Assembly: GCA_038109305.1 (NCBI GenBank)
Contig: JAYNIR010000011.1
Location: 30,991-94,990 of the forward strand
Reading direction: 5' to 3'
DNA: 64,000 nt
DNA from: UBA1479 sp038109305
GTDB taxonomy: Bacteria; Pseudomonadota; Alphaproteobacteria; Rhodospirillales; Casp-alpha2
Both the position numbers and the translations under genes were made by a program. Positions 41,905 through 50,935 of the stretch are shown in pieces (position 1 is the stretch's first letter; the number at the start of each line of letters is the position of its first letter). The notes below the pieces were generated by a model. It was not told where the DNA came from. It was given only the letters and a program-made list of their open reading frames with translations, and made no database searches.

Positions 41905-42531
41905 TTAGGGTTCAGTGTTCGGGATGCAGCGTTTGGCTTTTCGCGCTTTCAGAAACCTTTTGTAATCGCCGCCGTCGTCGACGTCTTCCAACACCTCGAG
42001 CCGCCCTACGGAAAGCCCCTTCAGGTTAGCAAGGGTATCCTTTATGGCGTGCCGGGTGGACCAGCGCACGCCGGTGAAGGGATCGGCGATCCGCGGCCGC
42101 CGCCTTAGCCCGATCAACCAGTACCCGCCGTCCGCCGCCGGTCCGATGACCGCATCACGGCGGCCAAGCCGGGCGAAGGCGCCCCGGATGTGCGCCGAGC
42201 GGATGCCCGGCACGTCGGTGCCGACAATCACCACCGGCCCCGGCGGCAGGACCGCCATGATCCGCGCCATGCGGTCGCCCAGGTCGCCGGCACCCTGACT
42301 GATCCGCGCGACGCCCCCGGGCCAGATGCGTTCCCGAAAGATCGCACGGTCGGGGCTGACGGCAAGCCACGTGCGCCACCGGCCCGGGCCCTGGAGCCGC
42401 GCCGCGGCGGCGGCGACCTGGCGACGGTAAAACGCCCAAGCGGCGACCGACCCGATGTCGCGGGCAAGCCGTGTCTTGACCCGGCCGATGCGGGGTTCCT
42501 TGGCGAAGATGACCAAATGCGGGCGAACCAT
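41905..42531 (-). CDS. TIGR04282/DUF2064 family glycosyltransferase
   Basis: A 208-residue GT-A-like protein: HLVIFAKEPRIGRVKTRLARDIG at the start, VVIVGTDVPGI (acidic metal site) and IGPAADGGYWLIGLRR are diagnostic. ATG 42531 overlaps by one base the stop of the preceding gene, indicating translational coupling. The open frame extends to 42981 but without conserved sequence. Usually paired with a TIGR04283 glycosyltransferase as here; the pair has been connected to arsenosugar-type or related cofactor synthesis, which is not shown by the sequence itself. Confidence 0.88.
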   Translation of the reverse strand: MVRPHLVIFAKEPRIGRVKTRLARDIGSVAAWAFYRRQVAAAAARLQGPGRWRTWLAVSPDRAIFRERIWPGGVARISQGAGDLGDRMARIMAVLPPGPVVIVGTDVPGIRSAHIRGAFARLGRRDAVIGPAADGGYWLIGLRRRPRIADPFTGVRWSTRHAIKDTLANLKGLSVGRLEVLEDVDDGGDYKRFLKARKAKRCIPNTEP

Positions 42532-43259
42532 CACCGGTAAACCTGTTCGATCAGGCGCGGCGGCAGTCCCGCATAGTATAGAGCCAGGCACAAGAGATTG
42601 CGGAGCGGGCGTAGCCAGTAGCCGTCTTTTTGATAGCGCCTTGCCGACGTCACCGCCGCCGACGGCAGCTGGATCAGACGACGGCGGCCGATGCGGCGGA
42701 TAAGGTCCACATCCTCCATGATCGGGATCGGGTTGAAGCCCTCGAGCCGGTCGTAAAAGGCGCGCGAAATCAAAAGCCCTTGATCGCCGTAGGGCAAGCC
42801 CAGTTTGGCGGCGCGCAGATTGGCCGCGTCCTCGACCATGCGCGCGACGGGCGCGGTGTCGTCCAGAATCAGTTGAAAATAAGCGGCGCGGTATACGTTG
42901 TCCGAATTGCTGGTAAAGCCCCGGACTATCGCCGACCACCCGCGCTGCAGGGCCGTGTCCGCATGCAGAAATAAAAACCATTCGCCCGCCGCCGCCGCCG
43001 CCCCCGCCACCAGTTGCAGACCCCGGCCCCGGGGCGTTTCGACAACCGTAAAGCCGTGCGCCTGGGCGATGCGCTGCGTGCCGTCGCCGGAGCCGCCGTC
43101 GGCGACGATAACCTCGCGGTCCATGCGCCCATCGGCGAGGCTTTCGATCAGCCGCGGCAGATCGCCGGCGGCGTTCAGGGTCGGCACAATAATGCTGAGA
43201 ACCGGTTTGGCGCGCCCGTCCGGTGCGGGGTGCGGGGCCGGATTTTCCGGGACGGTCAC
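42531..43259 (-). CDS. TIGR04283 family glycosyltransferase (GT2)
   Basis: A 242-residue GT2-fold enzyme: LSIIVPTLNAAGDLPRLIESL, EVIVADGGSGDGTQRIA and FLFLHADTALQRGW, followed by GDQGLLISRAFYDRLEGF and IMEDVDLIRRI as the acceptor-side motifs. GTG start at 43259. First gene of a two-gene operon with the TIGR04282 enzyme. Confidence 0.88.
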   Translation of the reverse strand: MTVPENPAPHPAPDGRAKPVLSIIVPTLNAAGDLPRLIESLADGRMDREVIVADGGSGDGTQRIAQAHGFTVVETPRGRGLQLVAGAAAAAGEWFLFLHADTALQRGWSAIVRGFTSNSDNVYRAAYFQLILDDTAPVARMVEDAANLRAAKLGLPYGDQGLLISRAFYDRLEGFNPIPIMEDVDLIRRIGRRRLIQLPSAAVTSARRYQKDGYWLRPLRNLLCLALYYAGLPPRLIEQVYR

Positions 43260-43306
43260 GGTGTGTTCATCCCGTTGTCGCGGCGTTGGGGCATGATGCT
43301 CCGGCG

Positions 43307-43429
43307 TCAGCGCCTGGGGCGCCGGGCGCCCTGCGAGCGGACGGGAATGAGCACGGTTTCCGGCTTCGGCGCCAGGATTTCCGCGAGGCCGTCGAGGATG
43401 CGGTCGATGAAGTCCTTGATGCTCTTCAT
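43307..43429 (-). CDS. Very small hypothetical protein
   Basis: Forty residues from ATG 43429: an amphipathic helix KSIKDFIDRILDGLAEILAP followed by a basic tail (PVRSQGARRPRR). Codon-sized and located upstream of the glycosyltransferase pair on the same strand. May be a genuine small membrane-surface peptide; evidence is only the coherent helix. Confidence 0.4.
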   Translation of the reverse strand: MKSIKDFIDRILDGLAEILAPKPETVLIPVRSQGARRPRR

Positions 43430-43616
43430 GGTCCAGCCCGTTGGCATCGCCCGAGTGGGCGATTTCCGGTTTGTGCCCTGAAAGCGTAGCAAACGCGGTC
43501 CCCGCTTGTCACCGGGACTCTTGTCCAGGATCCTCGCGCGCGCGGCGGAGCACCCGGATATAAAGGTCCCATAGTAATGTTCTTTTTATGTTCTCTTCTT
43601 CTGATACACTCGGGTC

Positions 43617-44720
43617 ATGACCCATTTCAGCAAAGGCAGCGCCTCGGGGCGCGGGGCGCGGAGCAATCGGGACGGCCGGTTTGAGCGGTTCGCCCACGAG
43701 GCCGCAGACGACGACTGGGACCTGCCGATGGGCCAAGAGTTCGAGATGCGGGACCGGACCAGCGTAACCCCCGACACGGCCAAGACCGTGATCGCGCGTA
43801 ACAGCTCGCCGGACGTCCCCTTCGACCAATCGATCAACCCCTACCGGGGGTGCGAACACGGGTGCGTATATTGCTTCGCCCGGCCGAGGCATGCCTACCT
43901 GGGCCTGTCGCCGGGGCTTGATTTCGAAACCCGGTTGTTCGCCAAGTTCGACGCGGTGGAACTTTTGACCAATGAACTGGCAAAACGCAATTACCAGTGC
44001 AGGACCCTGCAGCTGGGCGCCAACACGGACCCGTATCAGCCGGTGGAACGGCGGCTTCGGATCACGCGGGGCATCCTGGAAGTGTTGGGCCAGGCGCGGC
44101 ACCCGGTTTCGATCAACACCAAATCTGATTTGGTCTGCCGCGATCTTGACCTGCTGGCGCCCATGGCGGCGGATAATGTCGCGGCAATCGCAGTATCGGT
44201 GACGACGCTGGCTCTCGCCCTTGCCCGTCGGATGGAGCCTCGCGCGCCGACCCCGCAAAAACGCTTGGACGCCGCCCGGCGGCTGACCGACGCCGGAGTG
44301 CCCGTCGCGGTGCTGGCCGCACCGATGATCCCGGCGCTGAACGATCACGAGTTACAGCCGATCCTGGAAGCTGCCCGCGACTCCGGGGCGACGGGCGCGG
44401 GGTATGTTCTGCTGCGTCTGCCGCATGAACTGGGCGGGCTGTTCGAGGAATGGCTCTAAACCCACGTGCCGGACCGCAAGGACCGGGTGTTGAACCGGAT
44501 GCGCGAAAGCCGCGCGGGCGCCCTTTACCGGGCACAGTGGGGCGAACGCCAGCGCGGCACCGGCGTTCATGCCGATTTGCTTGCCCGCCGTTTTCAAATG
44601 GCAAGCCAGCGGCTGGGCCTGGGTTTCGCCGCGTCGGGCAGCCGATCGCTGCGCACCGATCTGTTCCGTACGCCAGTGCCGCCGGGCGGACAGCTTGGCC
44701 TATTTTGCGAGAATTTTTGA
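43617..44720 (+). pseudogene. PA0069/SplB-like radical SAM protein gene with in-frame TAA
   Basis: Residues 1-280 match PA0069-type radical SAM proteins: NPYRGCEHGCVYCFARPRH with the CxxxCxxC cluster, LQLGANTDPYQPVERRLRIT and APMIPALNDHELQPIL. A TAA at 44457-44459 follows LFEEWL. In the same frame 86 further residues encode the family's usual C-terminus (THVPDRKDRVLNRMRESRAG, GERQRGTGVHADLLARRFQ, GQLGLFCENF). A single nonsense change (for example GAA or CAA to TAA) explains this. The truncated 280-residue part keeps the catalytic core, so residual function is possible. Confidence 0.78.
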
Positions 44721-44764
44721 ACTGACATCTGGCGGCGGCGTCATCCCGTGATACCTTTGCCGCT

Positions 44765-46642
44765 ATGGATAAAACCGCACTCGCCCCAGCAACCGAGGTC
44801 GGACCGAAAACGCCCGGCCTGACCGAAACCATCGCCAAACCCGCGCCCGACGCAGCGCCGCCGGACGCGGGCGCGGTCGAGGCGGCGAAGGAACTGCCCG
44901 GCAAGATTGCGGAAATCGGCGCCAAGGCGGTGGACGCCGTCGCCGGCGTGACCGACGCGGCCATGGAAGCATCGGCATCCCACGGGGCCCACGGCAACGA
45001 CTTGATGGGTATCGCCATCGTCGTCCTGGCCGCACTGTTGTGCGGCATATTCATGAACCGGGTGCGGCAGCCGGCCATCGTCGGCTATATCCTGGCCGGC
45101 GTCATTTTGGGGCCGGCGGGGCTTCGCGTCGTGCAAGGACGGGGCGCCATCGAGCTGCTGGCCGAAATGGGCGTGCTGCTGCTGCTGTTTCTGATCGGGC
45201 TTGAGCTATCGCTGCGATCTTTCCGCCACGTGTGGAAGCTGTCGGTCTTCACCACGGTGTTTCAGGTCGTCGCCTCGGTCGCGGTGACGCTTTTATGTTC
45301 GCAGGTGTTCGGGTGGTCGACGCCGCTGTCGGTGCTGCTGGGCTTTATGGTTGCGCTGTCGTCGACGGCGGTGGCGGTGAAGATGCTGGACGACGTGGGC
45401 GAACTCCGCACCCAGGCCGGGCAGGTCACGGTCGGCATTCTGATCGCCCAGGACCTTACCGTGGTGCCCATGCTGTTGTGGGTCGATTCCATGAAAGGCG
45501 GCGGCTTCGACTGGACCGGTATTCCGAAAATCGTTCTGTCCGTCGCCTTCTTGGCGGCGCTGATCTGGTATCTGAGCCGCCGTAGCAAGGTTGTTCTGCC
45601 ATTCGCCAACCGGGTGGAAAACAACCACGACCTCAGGCCGCTGGCAGCGCTGGCGTTCTGTTTCGGATGTTCGGCCATCGCCGGCCTGTTTGGCCTGTCG
45701 CCGGCCTACGGCGCGTTTATCGCCGGGCTGATGGTCGGGAACTCGACGCTTCGCCACGCCATTACCGAAACGGTGATCCCGATCCAGAGCTTGTTGTTAA
45801 TGGTGTTTTTCCTGTCCATCGGGCTGTTGTTGGACCTGACCTATATCTGGACCCACCTGAGCAGCGTGCTGTTGCTGTTCTTCCTGGTCTCGGTCTTCAA
45901 GACAGCGATCAACGTCGGGTTCCTGCACGCCATGGGGCAACCTTGGGACCGGGCGTTTATGGCCGGCACGATGCTGGCGCAGATCGGGGAGTTTTCGTTC
46001 CTACTTTCGGTCGCCGGGGTCTCGTCGGGCGTGTTGTCGGTGGAAGATTCGAAACTGGTGGTTTCCGTCACAGTCATGAGTTTGGCGCTGAGCCCGCTTT
46101 GGGTGATCACCGCCCGGCGCATCCAGGCGATGGCGCACGAAGGCGTCGAGTCAGGGGCCGAGTTCATGCGCCTGGTCTACGCGCCGGAGACGGAACGCCT
46201 GACCGAAACGATTGGCACCGCCAAGACCAGCACACGCCGTCAGATGCGGATTGCCGCACTTTATATCCGCCGCCACCGGCTGCGTCGCCGCCGTAAGCAG
46301 GAGGGCCAAAACGCCGCCGCGCCCGCCGCCGCCGCGGCCGCCGAACCAAAACCACAGCCCGCCAAGGTGGATGCGTACAAGAAGAAGACAGGCACGGCCG
46401 CCGACAAAAAGCCCGCGCCGCGCAAAGCCGCCCTGGAAAAGCCGACGACGGAAGAGCCACCGCCGGAAAAATCGGCAGCCAAAAAATCGAAGGCGGATAA
46501 GGCATCACCGTCGAAACCGGCGCCATCGAAACCAAATACGGCAAAACCAAGTGCGGCAAAACCCAGGACGACGAAACCGGCCCCGGCAAAACCGAATCAA
46601 ATAAAACCGAGCCAAGTAAAACCGAAAAAAACCGATGCCTGA
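44765..46642 (+). CDS. CPA2 family monovalent cation:proton antiporter with histone-H1-like tail
   Basis: A 625-residue inner-membrane protein. Residues about 75-460 form the Na+/H+ exchanger membrane domain (GIFMNRVRQPAIVGYILAGVILGP, LLLLFLIGLELSLRSF, SSTAVAVKML, LSPAYGAFIAGLMVGN, GTMLAQIGEFSFLLS). No TrkA-N/RCK nucleotide-binding domain follows; instead the C-terminus (about 500-625) is low-complexity Lys/Pro/Ala (KKSKADKASPSKPAPSKP, repeated KPxxxKP) like eukaryotic histone H1 tails. The N-terminus also carries an Ala/Pro-rich stretch. It overlaps rnhB by 8 bp. Confidence 0.88.
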   Translation: MDKTALAPATEVGPKTPGLTETIAKPAPDAAPPDAGAVEAAKELPGKIAEIGAKAVDAVAGVTDAAMEASASHGAHGNDLMGIAIVVLAALLCGIFMNRVRQPAIVGYILAGVILGPAGLRVVQGRGAIELLAEMGVLLLLFLIGLELSLRSFRHVWKLSVFTTVFQVVASVAVTLLCSQVFGWSTPLSVLLGFMVALSSTAVAVKMLDDVGELRTQAGQVTVGILIAQDLTVVPMLLWVDSMKGGGFDWTGIPKIVLSVAFLAALIWYLSRRSKVVLPFANRVENNHDLRPLAALAFCFGCSAIAGLFGLSPAYGAFIAGLMVGNSTLRHAITETVIPIQSLLLMVFFLSIGLLLDLTYIWTHLSSVLLLFFLVSVFKTAINVGFLHAMGQPWDRAFMAGTMLAQIGEFSFLLSVAGVSSGVLSVEDSKLVVSVTVMSLALSPLWVITARRIQAMAHEGVESGAEFMRLVYAPETERLTETIGTAKTSTRRQMRIAALYIRRHRLRRRRKQEGQNAAAPAAAAAAEPKPQPAKVDAYKKKTGTAADKKPAPRKAALEKPTTEEPPPEKSAAKKSKADKASPSKPAPSKPNTAKPSAAKPRTTKPAPAKPNQIKPSQVKPKKTDA

Positions 46643-47264
46643 TTTCAGGTTCGAAGACCGCGCCCTGGCGGCGGGCCGCCGCCGCATCGCCGGTCTCGAC
46701 GAAGCCGGGCGCGGACCCTGGGCGGGGCCGGTGGTCGCCGCCGCTGTGATCATCGACCGGGACGCCCTGCCTGATGATCTTGCCCGACAATTGGACGATT
46801 CAAAAAAACTGAAAGCGACGTTGCGGGGAACCCTGTTGGACGAGCTGACCCACCATGCGGACATCGGTATCGGCGTTGCGGAGGCGGTGGAGATCGACCG
46901 GCTGAACATTCTGCAGGCGACGTTCCTGGCCATGCGCCGCGCGGTCGATAATTTGTCTTACACGCCGGACTTCGCGCTGATCGACGGTAACCGACTGCCG
47001 TCGGACCTGCCCTGCCCCTGCGACTGCATCGTCCGCGGCGACGGGCTGTCGCTGTCCATTGCCGCCGCCTCGATCGCCGCCAAGGTCCACCGCGACGGGG
47101 TCATGGCGGCATTGGCGAAGACGCATCCGGGGTACGGGTGGGAGCGCAACGCCGGGTACGGCACCAAGGAACATCAGGCAGCCTTGGCGCGGCTCGGCGT
47201 GACGCCGGCGCACCGGAAATCTTATCGTCCGATCCGCAACATCTTGGGTGAGGCGGGAACCTGA
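46635..47264 (+). CDS. rnhB: Ribonuclease HII
   Basis: A 209-residue nuclease removing ribonucleotides and RNA primers from DNA-RNA hybrids. RRIAGLDEAGRGPWAGPVVAAAV holds the DEAGRG active-site motif, LDDSKKL the next, LIDGNRLP the third Asp and SIAAASIAAKVHRD the signature. The ATG overlaps the end of the antiporter gene, so they share a transcript. ccrM follows. Confidence 0.95.
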   Translation: MPDFRFEDRALAAGRRRIAGLDEAGRGPWAGPVVAAAVIIDRDALPDDLARQLDDSKKLKATLRGTLLDELTHHADIGIGVAEAVEIDRLNILQATFLAMRRAVDNLSYTPDFALIDGNRLPSDLPCPCDCIVRGDGLSLSIAAASIAAKVHRDGVMAALAKTHPGYGWERNAGYGTKEHQAALARLGVTPAHRKSYRPIRNILGEAGT

Positions 47265-47341
47265 CTCCCACATCTGGCAATTTCTGCCGTCGACGACGCT
47301 CCCCTAAGTTATTGAATTCAATAAGTTCTTGACGGCGAGTC
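47263..47341. promoter_or_regulatory. ccrM upstream region: two GANTC sites and a 16-bp palindrome
   Basis: GACTC at 47263-47267 and GAGTC at 47337-47341 are CcrM methylation targets flanking a perfect AT-rich palindrome TTATTGAATTCAATAA (47309-47324); TTCTTGAC at 47326 could be a -35 element. In Caulobacter, GANTC sites in the ccrM promoter region help shut the gene off after methylation. Here the arrangement suggests similar feedback. Confidence 0.45.
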
Positions 47342-47391
47342 CGGCGGTCTCCAGGATGCCTTCTCACTCTGGGGACCTGGGAAGCCCATCG

Positions 47392-48501
47392 ATGACGAAG
47401 AAGCGCAAAATCCCTGAAAAGGGGCCTGGGCAGCTTGACGCCGACCGCGTGCTAACCGGCGAATGCATCAAGATCATGAACGCCCTGCCGGAAGGCTCGG
47501 TCGACATGATCTTCGCCGACCCGCCCTATAACCTGCAGTTGGACGGCGAATTGCGTCGGCCGGACAATTCTTGCGTCGACGGCGTCGACGAGGACTGGGA
47601 CCGGTTCGACGGGTTCGGCGCCTATGACGCCTTCACCCGCGACTGGCTCAAGGCCGCGCACCGGTTGCTTAAGCCGCACGGGACGCTGTGGGTCATCGGC
47701 AGTTACCACAACATCTTCCGCGTCGGCACGGCGCTGCAGGATTTGGGTTATTGGATTCTGAACGACATCATCTGGCGCAAGTCCAACCCGATGCCGAACT
47801 TCCGCGGCCGGCGCTTTACCAACGCGCACGAAACCTTGATCTGGTGCGCCAAGGACCGGGATGCAAAATACCGCTTCAACTACGAAGCCATGAAGAATCT
47901 GAACGACGACCTGCAGATGCGCTCGGATTGGACATTACCCCTTTGCACCGGCGCAGAACGCCTGAGAGATGTGGACGGCAAAAAAGCCCACCCGACGCAA
48001 AAACCGAAATCCCTGTTATACCGCGCGGTGCTGTCGTCGACGGAACCGGGGGATGTGGTGCTCGACCCCTTCTTCGGCACCGGCACCACGGGCGCCGTCG
48101 CCCGCACGCTAGGCCGCCGCTACATCGGGATCGAACGGGACAAGGATTACGCCAAGCTGGCCGAGGCGCGGCTGGCCGACATCGAACCCGCCGCCGAGCC
48201 AGAAATTCTGGCGACGCCGGCCAAGCGGTCGCAGCCGCGCATCCCCTTCGGGTGGGTGGTTGAACGCGGCCTGTTGAAGCCGGGACAGACTTTGACCGAC
48301 CAGGGGCGACGGCATACGGCGCGGGTCCGCGCCGACGGTACGCTGTCGGCCCACGATTTCCGCGGATCGATCCATCAGGTCGGTGCGCATGTGCAGAAAG
48401 CCCCCGCCTGCAACGGCTGGCAGTTCTGGCATGTGGAGATGGCGGGCGAACTGTTGCCCATCGATCTGTTCCGACAGAAACTTCGGGCCGAACTGCACTA
48501 A
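47392..48501 (+). CDS. ccrM: Cell-cycle DNA adenine methyltransferase (GANTC)
   Basis: A 369-residue beta-class DNA methyltransferase: DMIFADPPYNLQLDGEL (DPPY motif) precedes DPFFGTGTTGAVARTLGRRY (FxGxG SAM site). HPTQKPKSLLYR and the C-terminal domain beyond residue 270 with FRGSIHQVGAHVQ are typical of CcrM, which methylates adenine in GANTC. ATG 47392 begins TKKRKIPEKGP; the frame upstream to 47329 is not conserved. Its stop overlaps the tail of the convergent acyltransferase pseudogene. Confidence 0.93.
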   Translation: MTKKRKIPEKGPGQLDADRVLTGECIKIMNALPEGSVDMIFADPPYNLQLDGELRRPDNSCVDGVDEDWDRFDGFGAYDAFTRDWLKAAHRLLKPHGTLWVIGSYHNIFRVGTALQDLGYWILNDIIWRKSNPMPNFRGRRFTNAHETLIWCAKDRDAKYRFNYEAMKNLNDDLQMRSDWTLPLCTGAERLRDVDGKKAHPTQKPKSLLYRAVLSSTEPGDVVLDPFFGTGTTGAVARTLGRRYIGIERDKDYAKLAEARLADIEPAAEPEILATPAKRSQPRIPFGWVVERGLLKPGQTLTDQGRRHTARVRADGTLSAHDFRGSIHQVGAHVQKAPACNGWQFWHVEMAGELLPIDLFRQKLRAELH

Positions 48502-49375
48502 TCCACCGTCAACAACGCCTCGACGTTACTGGACACGGCATAGGCCCGCCTTCGGTGTGCGTCCGCGACTCCCGCCGAAACACACCGGTAACAGGCATCG
48601 GCCAGCGCCTTGCGTCTGCCTTGGCCCATTGCCGTCAACGGCGGGTGAAACGTCACTTCGACTATTGCGCCCTTGAGCCCGAAGACCGAAATCAGATGCG
48701 GCAGTAACGTCATGTCGCCTCACCACACACAAAGGGATTGCAGCCCCCGGCGCAGGAGCCGCCCTTCGGCATACCGCGCGTAGGTGATGGAAAACGGCTG
48801 CACCAAGGGGCCCGTCCCTGCATCGTTAAGATCGGCATCGCCGTTATCGGGTACATCAGCAACACCGAACAACGCGGTTTTGAACGGCAGCACCCGCATA
48901 CCGTCGGATGAGGTGCCCTCGGGGAACAGGACCAGACCGTCGCCGCCCGCCAGCAGGTCCGCCATCATGGCCCGCTGTCCCAGGGCGGCGCTGGAGGCGC
49001 GGCGGATCAACACGGTGCGATAGACCTGCGCGCAGAAATCCAGGACCGGCCAGCCCCAGACATCGTCCTTGGTGATAAACCGGGCGCCCATCAATCCGCT
49101 CAACACGGGGATATCCAGGTAGGACACATGGTTGCTCGCATAAAGCATGCCAGGCAAATCAAGCGGACGGCCGAACACGGCGACCCGCAGATTGCACAAC
49201 CGGGCAACGGCGCGGAACCAAAACCGCGCCCCGGCCTGACGACCCTGCCGCCGAACGGGTATAGCGCCACGGCCACGGGCAAAAGCACGCCGGTGAGGAT
49301 CAAGAAAAGAGGAGACCGGATAGCCGCCAGGAGGCTCAAAGCGGCAAACGGCCCGTTTTCCCTAAGGCGTCCCAC
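48498..49375 (-). pseudogene. 1-acylglycerol-3-phosphate (OlsA/PlsC-type) acyltransferase gene, broken
   Basis: GTG 49375 begins a membrane-helix region (SPLFLILTGVLLPVAVALYPF). A frameshift near 49243 moves to the frame ARLCNLRVAVFGRPLDLPG, then the catalytic NHVSYLDIP (NHxxxxD motif) and VLFPEGTSSDGMRVLPFK. An in-frame TGA (48720-48722) replaces a residue in the conserved W-x-GDM motif (CVW-stop-GDMTLLPHLISVFGL), after which the family C-terminus continues to 48498. The start overlaps the olsB stop by 14 bp. Adjacent OlsB-like gene suggests the ornithine-lipid O-acyltransferase OlsA; the PlsC family is certain. Confidence 0.8.
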
Positions 49376-50204
49376 AGGGCTTGTAGTAGCGATGGTATTT
49401 CCCGGTGATCCGGCCCGTAGGTACGATGATGCATACGTCTGTCGTGTTGAACCCGAAATCGATAACGGCGCCGTTGCCGACGAAGGCCCCGACTCTGAGG
49501 TACCCTTTAATCAATGGCGGCAGCATGGCGCGGGCGGCCGTTTGATCCAGCCGCGTCAACGGGATGCGGTCGACCGCGATGCGGCGGTGGTCAGCGGCCC
49601 GCGCGCGGAAATCCCTCGGCGCCAGTTGAAAGTAGTGCAGATAACTGAGCGCCAGCATGAGGGCGTCCGGGTCGGTGCCGTGCAGGCTGCTGCAGCCGAA
49701 CATGAACGCGATGTCGTAAATCTTCAGGTATTCGGCGATGCCGCGCCACAAAAGCTGCATCACCGCGCCCGAGCGGCAATCGGAATGGACGCAGGGTCGG
49801 CCCAGTTCGGCGACTTCCCCCGGCTTGGCTAGAAGCGCGCCGCGATCGAATTCCCCCGCCGAACAAAACCCGGTGTTCGTTTCGGCGACGGAACGATGCA
49901 ATAACCGGTTGGTGCCGGCGACAAAGGGCGCCTCGTCCGAACGGTCGAGATCGATCACCAGAAGATAGTCGCAATAGGTGTCGAAGGCGTCCCGGTCGCG
50001 GCGCTCTGCCGCTGCCTCGGCCGTCGGACGCGCACCCAGTTGGTCGAAGAACACGTCTTAGCGAAGGCGCTGGGCGGCGGCAATTTCGGCCTCGGTTTCC
50101 ACCAGCCGGATTTCTAGCGAGCGGGTGAGGACGACGAACGGCCGCGCCGTTTCGGAAATGACGGCGGGACGCCGATCCAAAGCAAGATTGCCGATATTGG
50201 TCAT
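49362..50204 (-). pseudogene. Ornithine lipid N-acyltransferase (OlsB-like) gene with in-frame TAA
   Basis: ATG 50204 starts a 281-codon frame: LTRSLEIRLVETEAEIAAAQ then LR-stop-DVFFDQLGARPT, where relatives read LRY-x-VF, so a Tyr codon appears changed to TAA (50058-50060). Beyond it the OlsB/hemolysin-like acyltransferase is intact: RDRDAFDTYCDYLLVIDLD, FDRGALLAKPGEVAELGR, MFGCSSLHGTDPDALMLAL and the C-terminal PTGRITGKYHRYYKP. The 3' end overlaps the olsA-like pseudogene. A GTG just after the stop (50054) could restart a 230-residue product, so partial function cannot be excluded. Confidence 0.8.
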
Positions 50205-50449
50205 GGGTTTGCAGTCCCTTTATCCTGCCGGTCCTGTGACTTGCCTGAAGGCCGACTGTTACCGATCACGCATAAAACCACCCAAGGACAAATTTCCATC
50301 CTGATGGCAGAGCGCGCCGGGGAACACAAAAGAAGGTTTTCTGACGGTCCCGCGACGGCTCGGAAGCCCGGGCCACGCGCCCGATCCCGCCTTTGCCGTG
50401 GTAACGCCGGCCTGGTTATGGCAACCTGAACGAAACAGGGAGCCGCCGA

Positions 50450-50920
50450 ATGAGCGATAAATGGGACGTCCGATTCCTGCGCCTCGCGAAAGAGGTGTCG
50501 ACCTGGTCGAAAGACCGGTCGACCCAGGTGGGCGCCGTGATCGTCGGTGACGACAAGACGCCGGGGCCCTACGGTTTTAACGGGTTTCCGCGCACCGTCG
50601 ACGACAATGTCGAAGATCGGCACGCCCGCCCGTCGAAATACAAATGGACCGAACATGCGGAGCGTAACGCGATTTACAACGCTGCGCGGATCGGCATGTC
50701 GCTTAAGGGATGCACGATTTACGTCACCCACGTGCCGTGCGCCGACTGCACGCGGGCGATTGTTCAGGTCGGGATCAAACGTGTCGTGGTTGACGCCAAC
50801 AGTCTGGAAAACGCGGACTTCGCGTCCCGCTGGTCGGAAGACTACAAGATCACCAAGGACATGCTGGACGAAGCCGAGGTCGGGATCGATCTGGTGTCCG
50901 CATCGGGCGGGGAAGACTAA
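50450..50920 (+). CDS. dCMP/cytidine deaminase-family protein
   Basis: A 156-residue zinc deaminase: WTEHAERNAIYNAARIG carries the H-A-E motif and THVPCADCTRAIVQVGIKRVV the PCxxC motif. The N-terminal KWDVRFLRLAKEVSTWSKDRSTQVGAVIV pattern is that of deoxycytidylate deaminase, which makes dUMP for thymidylate synthesis. GGGAG ribosome-binding site. The 245 bp upstream, after the broken olsB, hold no recognisable gene. Confidence 0.9.
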   Translation: MSDKWDVRFLRLAKEVSTWSKDRSTQVGAVIVGDDKTPGPYGFNGFPRTVDDNVEDRHARPSKYKWTEHAERNAIYNAARIGMSLKGCTIYVTHVPCADCTRAIVQVGIKRVVVDANSLENADFASRWSEDYKITKDMLDEAEVGIDLVSASGGED

Positions 50921-50935
50921 GCCGCGTCCGTCCCG

